In this document: positions 14,762 through 21,486 of the stretch, in pieces | Layout of the letters: each line of letters begins with the position of its first letter | Numbering within the stretch: the first letter of the stretch is position 1 | Source: a virus | DNA: 21,486 bases | IMG/VR virus record: IMGVR_UViG_3300027844_000730 | Coordinates: 1-21,486 of that record | Strand: one strand, 5' to 3' | Notes under the pieces: model-generated | The model's input: the letters and a program-made list of their open reading frames with translations, nothing else | Databases searched by the model: none | Told to the model about the DNA's origin: nothing | Position numbers and translations under genes: made by a program

Positions 14762-17700
14762 TTATTTATTGCCATACTTTTTAAGCCAGTCTTTACCTTT
14801 TTTCGTAATCTCCGAACCCTTTACTGTAGTTGCGGCATCACCTGTTGATCCTGCAGTAGCACCTTCGTATGATGCAAATGCGGCTTTGTCTGCGGCATCT
14901 TGTGCGGCATCCTTTGCCGTTAGTCCAGTGTATGTTCCCTTAGCTCCCGTATTCTTAATTACTTTTCCAAAATGTGGTTTTTCAGGTATATTAAATACAC
15001 TATCCTTTGGTGCAACATACCCTTTATAAGCTTCCGCAGCTTCGGTACCTGTAACACCAATCTGTCCTGTACTTGCTAAGTAATCTTGCCACTGTCGTTC
15101 TGCGTTCGCATCTGAAACGGTATCAGCTGTTGCTCTAGCTGTGACTTGTTTTGCTGCTATATCTGCGGCACTATCTCCTACTTCGTTGACCTCCACACCT
15201 TCTTGTCCATATGCTGTTGTATCTACAACTTTTTTAGTTGCAGTTACAGGTGCAGTTGCTGCTTCATATGCTTCAAAAGCTTCCTTTTCTTGTGCATCTC
15301 GTTGTGCCGCTTCAGCAGCTAATCGCACAGCTTTTTCTGTTGGGGTTTCTGTAGGAGCAGGAGCAGGAGCAGGAGTAGAATCTGTAGTAGTAAGGCCAGC
15401 AATTCTTTCTGCTTCTATCCGATCTGCTTCTAATTTTGCAGCCGTAGCATCCGCCGAAGTCTGTAATTTCTTCGCTTCTTTATCTTTTGCTGTTGCCAAG
15501 TCCTCAAGTCTCTTCTTCTCTTTATCGTCTGCTTCGATTGCAGCCGCCGCTTTTAATCTATCTGCTTCAGTCTTCGCTGCTGCAGCTTCATCTGCATCTT
15601 TTTTATCTGTGATATCCTTATCATAAGCAGCTGCTTGATCTATAAGATTTGTAACAGTTCCAACGAATTCTTTAAGTGCAGGATCTCTCAACATCTCATT
15701 TTCCCAGTCACCAGCAGCGATTACTCGCATCCAGTCAGGAACGTCTTCACCAAGTTCTTCTAGTCGAGCTATTTCTGCAAGAGAAGACCTTTCAACACTA
15801 TTTAGTTGACTAAGAATAAAGTTGTATTCTTCTTGTTCCTCTGTTGGATAATTTGCAGCCCATCGTTCTTTCTCAGCTTCAGTACCGTATAGCTCCACCC
15901 AACGTAGTCGTGCGGCTCTATCCGATGTACCAGGATTTCTAGATAAAATATTACCTTCAGCATCTGTATTTACCCAAACAGCTAAGTTATCTGGAGATAC
16001 ATCCCAATGACCAATAACATTACCCTCTGCATCATATTCTCTTTCTAAAAAGGCTGAGGAATTAAATTTACCTTGACCAGTAGTATTATACTGCCACATA
16101 TTTCCAGCTACACCACGACCACCCGCCTCTTTATTATCGGCTTCAGTAGTTCCCGGCATTGGTTTTGCATTTGATGGTATCAAACTAGATCTAATATCAT
16201 CTAGTACACCTTTTACATCCATAACAGGGACACCATCTACTGTAGGCTTTCCAGCAGTGTCTCCTCTATCACTAAAGTAAAGTGGTGGGAAATTACCTTG
16301 ACGACCCTCAGAACCTATTTGTTCATACTGGTCCATCTTATTCCACTGGTCATACCAACTCCCCGCAGTTTTTAATAAACTATCGGCACCAAGTGCAGCA
16401 GCGGCTCTTGTTCCTAAACCAAAATCACTTTCTCTTCCTGTTGAATTTATAAAATTAGGAAACTTAACATCAAAACCAGCAATAGTAATTGGTGGTTCAC
16501 CCATACCCATAGGGATTTCTACTGGTTGCATAGCATATTTAGGATCACTTGCAAGTCGAGTCTGTCCCAATAAAAATCCTACCCAATGCTTCACAACATC
16601 TTTTCTTTTTATAATAGCCTGTTGATCTGGGGATAGTGCGGCCAACTCATCTCCAGATAGATTACGAAGTTCAGCTGGAATAGCTGCTTCGATGACACTC
16701 ATATCTCCACCTGAGTTTAACACCGCATTTAGCCACGGTCGAACAGAGGTGGGAACGCCTTCTAGCATACTCTTACCTACTTGTGCTTCTGCTGCTTGAT
16801 CAATTTCCCAAGCGCCACGTCCAGTAGGATTATTAGGATCTTTTGGAATCCATCGTAGTGATGATGGAGAGGGGCCTACCCACGGCAGCGTATCAATTAG
16901 CTCTGGTCGTTTAGTTATTGGGTCGTAAGACCATGCAATTCCTGTCTTTATTAGTTCTGCAGGAAGGGCTGGCATTTGATCTTCTCTTGGATTATATGGA
17001 TTTGCCTGTTCAACTACTCCATTTAATCTACTGTATATCCTAGCAAGTGCTGGAACATCTCCTTCACCTACTCCAAGTAGGTCAGGATTTAGTAAGGCAT
17101 CTTTTAAGTCCCACCAACCTCCAGCATGTATATCAATTGTCTTTACGTTGCCATCGGCACTTTCAGTAACTTTACCAAGATAATCTTTAATAAGTGTAGA
17201 ATTTTTTAGTATATTCCATGATTCTTCATCGAGTACTATTTCGGCAGTATCTGGTGACATCATCCCGTCACCTTCTTGTTTCATTATTTCTATTCTAATC
17301 GTGTAGGGTTCTGGCGCAACAATAAATGCGTCACCTTCTAATTGAGTTCCCTCTGGTGCAGGAGTATCTACTTTTGCAGCTGCAGATACTAATGCAGTCC
17401 AACGAGCTATAGTCTCCTTAGAAACTGTACTATCTGTATCATTTCTGTGGTCTCTTACTGTTTCGGATGCGTCAAATAAAAATGCGTAGCGTTTCTTATA
17501 CCATGAATACCAAGCTAGAAACTGATTTAACTTCTCCTGATCAGCAGTTGGATCTTGCCATCTTTTCATAACCTCCATTACTTGCTTCATCGTAATGCCA
17601 TTACTAAGCATATAAGGAGTCTGAGTTGGAGGCTTACCCCCACCTGATGTACCTGTCGGACCTTGTATTGTATTATTAGGATCTGCTAATATGACTGCTT

Positions 17701-17785
17701 CATATTCAGGAGAGTACTCTGGACTGTTGGGGTCAAGTCTACTGTCATAATTTGAATGGTTAGGGTCTGTACTAAATATGGGCAT
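14762..17785 (-). CDS. Large probable virion-internal protein with coiled coil and degenerate C-terminal repeats (1007 aa)
   Basis: I do not recognise a family for this 1007-residue protein. The N-terminal third is Asn/Pro/Asp-rich (STDPNHSNYDSRLDPNSPEY) and followed by a Trp/Tyr-rich helical patch (FLAWYSWYKKRYAFLF, near residue 90). The middle looks globular. From about 715 to 795 it is a long Ala/Lys/Glu/Asp coiled coil, then comes an Ala-Pro linker (PAPAPAP). The C-terminal 200 residues are Ala/Thr/Gly-rich with two related blocks, KEAFEAYEAATA (about 834-845) and KAAFASYEGATA (about 965-977). The end is basic (KKGKDWLKKYGNK). The start is supported by AAGGAG seven bases upstream and by the TAATG overlap with the 83-residue gene. 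The giant gene begins 18 bases after its stop. Lying between portal and scaffold, it is most plausibly a head-internal or ejected protein working with the giant protein; a structural spacer or length-determining role is also possible. Confidence 0.85.
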   Translation of the reverse strand: MPIFSTDPNHSNYDSRLDPNSPEYSPEYEAVILADPNNTIQGPTGTSGGGKPPTQTPYMLSNGITMKQVMEVMKRWQDPTADQEKLNQFLAWYSWYKKRYAFLFDASETVRDHRNDTDSTVSKETIARWTALVSAAAKVDTPAPEGTQLEGDAFIVAPEPYTIRIEIMKQEGDGMMSPDTAEIVLDEESWNILKNSTLIKDYLGKVTESADGNVKTIDIHAGGWWDLKDALLNPDLLGVGEGDVPALARIYSRLNGVVEQANPYNPREDQMPALPAELIKTGIAWSYDPITKRPELIDTLPWVGPSPSSLRWIPKDPNNPTGRGAWEIDQAAEAQVGKSMLEGVPTSVRPWLNAVLNSGGDMSVIEAAIPAELRNLSGDELAALSPDQQAIIKRKDVVKHWVGFLLGQTRLASDPKYAMQPVEIPMGMGEPPITIAGFDVKFPNFINSTGRESDFGLGTRAAAALGADSLLKTAGSWYDQWNKMDQYEQIGSEGRQGNFPPLYFSDRGDTAGKPTVDGVPVMDVKGVLDDIRSSLIPSNAKPMPGTTEADNKEAGGRGVAGNMWQYNTTGQGKFNSSAFLEREYDAEGNVIGHWDVSPDNLAVWVNTDAEGNILSRNPGTSDRAARLRWVELYGTEAEKERWAANYPTEEQEEYNFILSQLNSVERSSLAEIARLEELGEDVPDWMRVIAAGDWENEMLRDPALKEFVGTVTNLIDQAAAYDKDITDKKDADEAAAAKTEADRLKAAAAIEADDKEKKRLEDLATAKDKEAKKLQTSADATAAKLEADRIEAERIAGLTTTDSTPAPAPAPTETPTEKAVRLAAEAAQRDAQEKEAFEAYEAATAPVTATKKVVDTTAYGQEGVEVNEVGDSAADIAAKQVTARATADTVSDANAERQWQDYLASTGQIGVTGTEAAEAYKGYVAPKDSVFNIPEKPHFGKVIKNTGAKGTYTGLTAKDAAQDAADKAAFASYEGATAGSTGDAATTVKGSEITKKGKDWLKKYGNK

Positions 17786-18036
17786 TAATTAACTCCTTGC
17801 TTGTCAATCTCACCAAGCTTCTTCTCTACTTCAGCGGCAATTTTGACCATCCAATCAGGGCCAAGCTTGTCTACTATCTGTACTTGTTCCATTGGCTGCA
17901 TTGTAATAAATGATTGTCTTACCATTGAGTTAATTAATGCATCTTCAGGGTACGTCTCTAGAATATGTCCACGTACCTTTAAAACCGCATCAAATATATA
18001 ATTATCTAGTTTTTCTGGATAAGATTCTTTAACCAT
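17785..18036 (-). CDS. Small protein of unknown function after the portal (83 aa)
   Basis: I do not recognise this 83-residue protein. It looks soluble and mostly helical, with no signal peptide or membrane segment. It holds a hydrophobic-amphipathic stretch (about residues 12-30) and a charged C-terminal helix (AAEVEKKLGEIDKQ). Stop-start TAATG overlaps on both sides lock it between the portal and the 1007-residue gene, so it is very likely translated by coupling with the portal. No strong Shine-Dalgarno sequence precedes it; GGGGATGGG lies nearby inside the portal end. The conserved-looking packing argues for a real gene. By position it could be a head-assembly or portal accessory factor, or a chaperone for the large proteins downstream. 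That is a guess from context only. Confidence 0.75.
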   Translation of the reverse strand: MVKESYPEKLDNYIFDAVLKVRGHILETYPEDALINSMVRQSFITMQPMEQVQIVDKLGPDWMVKIAAEVEKKLGEIDKQGVN

Positions 18037-19997
18037 TAAACACCCATCCCCGGTGGTAGATTTGCTAAAGGATTTTCTTCAGGTACTGGTAGTGGTGTGG
18101 CGTTGTCTGCCATACCCTGATCAGCACCTAGCTGTGCTAACAATCCTTCCATTTGCATTTGGTCTGGTGGAGGACCCATTGGGGCCGGTGACTGTGGTGT
18201 ACCCTGTTGGCTCATCTGGCCTCGCATAGCAACTTCATCTGGAGTCATTGGAGCCGCTGGTGGTCCCTCACCTTGTTCAGCAAGTGCTGAGAGTTCTTCT
18301 TGTACCATTTGTTGTATGGTTGAGCGTTGTGCAATAGTTTGTAATTGTGTATCAATAAGCTGTTGCATAACCATTGGGTTATCTTCAGCTCGTGTAGCAA
18401 GAATCTCATCACGCCACGTTTCAGGATCTTGAGCGTGTAGCAGTCGCTTCATAACAACTTTAGCGGGCATAAGTTCTGAATTCTTAAGAGTAGCTGCAGC
18501 CGCAACATTACGTAGTTCTTCAAGTGGGAACCTTGCTCGTAAGTGCACTTTAGTATTTCGCATACCTTTTGTATCTTTACCTTTTATATTAAACGCAAAT
18601 GATTCTACGTTATCTTCAGAGTCCATTCGACCCATAACTTCAATAGGAACATCCCATGAATACCGCTGTGACAAACCTACTATCTTAGAGTTAACATCCT
18701 CTAGTGCCATCTGCGCATTTTCAACAGGTTTAAATATTTTAATAAGAGAAGCTTGTTGTTGTGCGATAGTATCAATACCACTAGATCCTGATTGTGGTAA
18801 GGAAAACCCTTCTTCGTCAACTTGTATACGAAAGAAGTTTGTTAGTTGATCTAGGTCAGGCAGCGTACCCCTGAATTGGAGGTAGTACACATCCTCTCCT
18901 TCGAGGATCTCGATTGTACCTGACCCCGGCTCAATGTCTACTGGCTCATCATTGACGCGCCGAATAACCATTGTTGGGTCTGCATACAAATCTGCAATAC
19001 GCATATGCCTGTTAAGCAGCCATTCCATCTCAGCTACACTATCAACAAGTGCGTAGTTTACAGAAAGCCCCATATTACCACCTTGCTTAGATGTAGTCTT
19101 CGCACAGTGGAATATAGTAAAAGGTAAGCAATCATAGAACTTCATAACTGAAGGACGCATCACAAATTGGTTATGCGCGGATACAGCATGAATAATCGAG
19201 TCCCCTTCCCATGCCCAGTAGTCTACTACTTCAACTTCTTTTTCTGGGTGTAAAGGTTCTGTCCAGTCTAAATCTTCGTCTTCACGATCAGTATCATTAT
19301 AGTTTAGTTGAACACCCCATTGTTCTTCTACTTCATATACTTTCATCCAAGTACGGTGTACAATAGCTTTCCATTGTTCATGAGTTCCGCCAGCAATGGG
19401 GAACACCTCTCTAGGATCAATATTCTTTATCTCAATCGGAAAGTGATACATGGGTTTATCACCTTTAAAATCGTCATCATCATCTGCGTAGGTATTCCGT
19501 GACCAAGTAGTTCTTAAAATACCCCAACCATACAATAACTGATTAAATATAGCATCATGTACAGGATTAGAACCCCATTTTCGGTTATTTAATTGATAGA
19601 CACTATGGAGCAACTTCACTACTCTGTCTGCACGAGATGATCCAGACAATACTTCTATTACAGGTTCTTCTCCTGTCATCATAGTATGTGCTCGTTGTAC
19701 TGAGGAAAAAGGTATGTTAAGTGTGACTAAGTGTTCATTCTCAATATTTGAGCTGGTGTCAACCTGCTCTGAGAGGGGTGTGTCGGAACCTTTAACTGTT
19801 GTACGGTCATAGTGATCTCGATAATACCAGCGTTCTTGACGAGCAAACTCTTGATCTCGCTCAGCATAGAAGCCATACCCAAACTTAAGATCTGCCATCA
19901 TACGGTCTAAAAATTTGTCATCGCGTTCTTGATTAGCCTCAATCTCGGCTTCTCCTTCACCAACTCCAACTCCCTTAGCGTATAGTATATCTCTCAT
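18036..19997 (-). CDS. Portal protein
   Basis: This 653-residue protein probably forms the dodecameric ring at the head vertex through which DNA enters and leaves and to which the terminase docks. It directly follows the terminase, the classic position. Portal-like features include an N-terminal helical region (residues about 20-60), NIPFSSVQRAHTMMTGEEP (94-112), LLYGWGILRTTW (154-165) and a NIDPREVFP stretch (192-200). A long Glu/Asp-rich middle follows, with helices rich in Gln and Met towards the end. The last 100 or so residues are Pro/Gln/Met-rich low complexity, a common portal tail. The length suits the larger portals of podovirus-like phages. The start is the ATG inside TAATG shared with the terminase stop, with GAGG eight bases upstream. 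Its own stop overlaps the next start in the same way. I could not assign a specific portal subfamily by eye. Confidence 0.88.
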   Translation of the reverse strand: MRDILYAKGVGVGEGEAEIEANQERDDKFLDRMMADLKFGYGFYAERDQEFARQERWYYRDHYDRTTVKGSDTPLSEQVDTSSNIENEHLVTLNIPFSSVQRAHTMMTGEEPVIEVLSGSSRADRVVKLLHSVYQLNNRKWGSNPVHDAIFNQLLYGWGILRTTWSRNTYADDDDDFKGDKPMYHFPIEIKNIDPREVFPIAGGTHEQWKAIVHRTWMKVYEVEEQWGVQLNYNDTDREDEDLDWTEPLHPEKEVEVVDYWAWEGDSIIHAVSAHNQFVMRPSVMKFYDCLPFTIFHCAKTTSKQGGNMGLSVNYALVDSVAEMEWLLNRHMRIADLYADPTMVIRRVNDEPVDIEPGSGTIEILEGEDVYYLQFRGTLPDLDQLTNFFRIQVDEEGFSLPQSGSSGIDTIAQQQASLIKIFKPVENAQMALEDVNSKIVGLSQRYSWDVPIEVMGRMDSEDNVESFAFNIKGKDTKGMRNTKVHLRARFPLEELRNVAAAATLKNSELMPAKVVMKRLLHAQDPETWRDEILATRAEDNPMVMQQLIDTQLQTIAQRSTIQQMVQEELSALAEQGEGPPAAPMTPDEVAMRGQMSQQGTPQSPAPMGPPPDQMQMEGLLAQLGADQGMADNATPLPVPEENPLANLPPGMGV

Positions 19998-21486
19998 TAT
20001 CTGTGCCTCGTGCCAAAATGCTTCTTCATAACTTGTTTTCGGCGTGGTCGCCCTCGGCTAGTAATATCTACTACTTCTTTTGCCATAAGCGCAACTCCCA
20101 TACTACTTACTCTATCATCATGCCCTGAACCTTCTGCACCTGTCTTTTGTCCTGTTCTTACGTAGGACTGCGCTTCATATACAAAATCCATCTCTCTAAC
20201 TTTTAAAGAACGTTGAGCGATTTCAGTTTGTAATCGACTCTCCATTATTGCTTTTGTTTTTGAATTTGTAGGCCAACCCTGTTTATTATCGCCATCCCCT
20301 GTCTTTTTATCTTTCTTATATATAAAGATATTTTCGTATTCAAAGGCGTTCTTCAATGCAGATAACACTGCATAGCCGTGGTTATTTCTTTCCACAGCTA
20401 GCAATGCACGATTAAAACTTCTACCTAACGCCGCAAGAAGTCCTGCAAAAGTATCCGGGTCATAACGCCCTGCAACACTTGCGTACTGTTCCCCAGTTGC
20501 GGCATCAATCACTTGTGCCACTGAAAGGTCTCCGTTAGGTTCACCACCTGCAGGGTCTGCTCCAACTATAAAACCTTGTCCTACTCGTGGAAGTGTCCAG
20601 ATTTTTAAATCAGGCCAGTCCCTTTGTAAGTCATGTAAGTATCCATTTCTACTACGAATATCGCTTACAGTTAGAGGATCTCTACAGTGTGTCTCTGCTA
20701 TATATTGTAACCCATCTAGGTCAAAAATGCAACCCCCTGTAGTAATAAAAGATTCCAAAGGGCTGGAAGGGTACTCTTGCTGAAAAAGCTTATCATCTGT
20801 ATAACTAGACTTCTTCTCGTCGTACCAGTCATCATCTCTTCCCGGTCGTAAGTAGTAAGGGAGGAACACTCCTTCAAAGCCATTGTCGTGTGCTTCAGCA
20901 CCTTTCCACATTTTGTAGTAGAAGTTACCTAATCCATTAGCAGTGCTTACTCCAATAAACTGACCACCCGCATCAATCGTTGGTGATAGAGCAGCCCAGT
21001 TTTTCTCAGCATGTGGATGGAATGCCCACTCATCTGCAATAACAACAGACGCAGTTTCAGAACGTCCTGCATCTTCAGTAGCCGGTAGTGCAAATACGAC
21101 AGAATGATGTGTTACGTTCCCCTTCTTATTACGCTGCTCTAATTCAATTTCTTTTTTATTGTCGTTAATTAATGGTCGCCATTTGCGTATCCATTGGGGT
21201 AATCGGGAGTATTGGAACTTTACTTTCAGAAGAAGCTTCTGTGCTTCATCTTCTCGTTTAGATAACATAAGTACGTTTGCGTTATTAAAAAATAGGGCTT
21301 TATGTAATGCGTAAGAAGAAGCACACCAAGATACACCTAACTGTCTCCCTTTAAGCACAATGACTCTATCACTCTTTTGGAAAGTGCTTAGTAGTTCTTT
21401 CTGAAAGTCCCAAAGTTTAAACGGAAATGTTTCAAAAGTTTGCGGGTCGTTGATTTCACAATATGTTTCAAGAAAATATACAATAT
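19997..21486 (-). CDS. terL: Terminase large subunit (partial, 5' end beyond the window)
   Basis: This is the DNA-packaging motor: an N-terminal ATPase drives DNA through the portal and a C-terminal RNase H-like nuclease cuts the concatemer. The frame is open to the window edge, giving 495 visible residues; the upstream 42 include a Q-motif-like stretch (FETFPFKLWDFQKELL) before the ATPase. A GTG at 21358 is therefore not the real start. In visible numbering, the deviant Walker A is LKGRQLGVSW at about 44-53, Walker B VVIADE at 147-152 and coupling motif GVSTANG at 178-184. The nuclease acids are D310 (GADPAGGEPNGD), E365 (AVERNN) and D456/D457 (GHDDR). The usual Lys of GK[S/T] is Val here, and the Lys of LKGRQ probably substitutes, as in other RQLG-type terminases. 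The C-terminus is basic (RGRPRRKQVMKK). The stop overlaps the portal start as TAATG. The identity is secure; the packaging type cannot be told. Confidence 0.96.
   Translation of the reverse strand, partial: IVYFLETYCEINDPQTFETFPFKLWDFQKELLSTFQKSDRVIVLKGRQLGVSWCASSYALHKALFFNNANVLMLSKREDEAQKLLLKVKFQYSRLPQWIRKWRPLINDNKKEIELEQRNKKGNVTHHSVVFALPATEDAGRSETASVVIADEWAFHPHAEKNWAALSPTIDAGGQFIGVSTANGLGNFYYKMWKGAEAHDNGFEGVFLPYYLRPGRDDDWYDEKKSSYTDDKLFQQEYPSSPLESFITTGGCIFDLDGLQYIAETHCRDPLTVSDIRSRNGYLHDLQRDWPDLKIWTLPRVGQGFIVGADPAGGEPNGDLSVAQVIDAATGEQYASVAGRYDPDTFAGLLAALGRSFNRALLAVERNNHGYAVLSALKNAFEYENIFIYKKDKKTGDGDNKQGWPTNSKTKAIMESRLQTEIAQRSLKVREMDFVYEAQSYVRTGQKTGAEGSGHDDRVSSMGVALMAKEVVDITSRGRPRRKQVMKKHFGTRHR

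Noticed and set aside
15354-15377. GGAGCA tandem repeat as a regulatory or recombination repeat
   Set aside because: It lies in frame and simply encodes the Ala-Pro linker of the 1007-residue protein.
15141-15626. 161-codon plus-strand frame rich in Ala, Ser and Phe
   Set aside because: It is the antisense of the Ala/Lys/Glu coiled coil. The low-complexity codons of that region leave the opposite strand free of stops.
255-19999. Absence of TGA among the ten visible stop codons as evidence for recoding
   Set aside because: Ten genes are too few, four TAA stops are imposed by TAATG overlaps, and there is no sign of in-frame TGA or of unusual tRNA genes.
1-21486. tRNA genes, CRISPR arrays, integrase or attachment sites
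   Set aside because: None was seen. Gaps between genes are too short, there are no spaced direct repeats of the CRISPR kind, and no recombinase frame is present, so lysogeny cannot be judged.

Overview
The window is the packaging and head-morphogenesis block of a tailed double-stranded DNA phage (Caudoviricetes) or a prophage-like copy of one. Every real gene is on the minus strand, so transcription runs from base 21486 towards base 1. The hallmark genes are a terminase large subunit with intact ATPase and nuclease motifs, a portal protein, a coiled-coil scaffold and a major capsid protein of the SU10/DUF5309 type. Coding is dense. No gap exceeds about 60 bases, and no tRNA, rRNA, CRISPR array or insertion sequence was seen. 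Base composition is moderately AT-rich. Ribosome binding sites are of the Shine-Dalgarno type and one candidate promoter is sigma70-like, so the host is a bacterium, but the sequence does not identify it. The many low-GC, acidic proteins would suit a marine phage; that is only an impression.

Layout in transcription order: (1) terminase large subunit, 5' end outside the window; (2) portal; (3) an 83-residue protein of unknown function; (4) a 1007-residue protein with an Ala/Lys/Glu coiled coil and a low-complexity C-terminus; (5) a 3738-residue giant protein that fills 11.2 kb, more than half of the window; (6) a 53-base gap with a near-consensus promoter overlapping a palindrome; (7) scaffold; (8) major capsid protein; (9) a 140-residue probable head decoration protein behind an exceptionally strong ribosome binding site; (10) a G6/C6 hairpin; (11) a 156-residue virion-like protein; (12) a 54-residue protein with an Arg-rich tail; (13) the start of a fibre- or tail-like gene that leaves the window at base 1.

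How it works together: the terminase packages DNA through the portal into a shell built from capsid protein on the scaffold and probably stabilised by the small beta-rich proteins. The 1007- and 3738-residue proteins sit between portal and scaffold, where other phages often encode a head protease or MuF-like protein. They are best read as virion-internal proteins loaded into the head and delivered with the DNA.

The most interesting observation is inside the giant protein, around residues 2105-2230. There, a YRG motif, an SSS strand, an IIPRG strand and a GTEAVLP strand occur in the order of the R-S-E class of ADP-ribosyltransferases, the class of the injected T4 protein Alt. Together with two NP/RN-type conserved-looking blocks, this suggests a giant 'polyvalent' phage protein carrying a host-modifying effector. 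This is inference from motifs read by eye and needs profile and structure searches.
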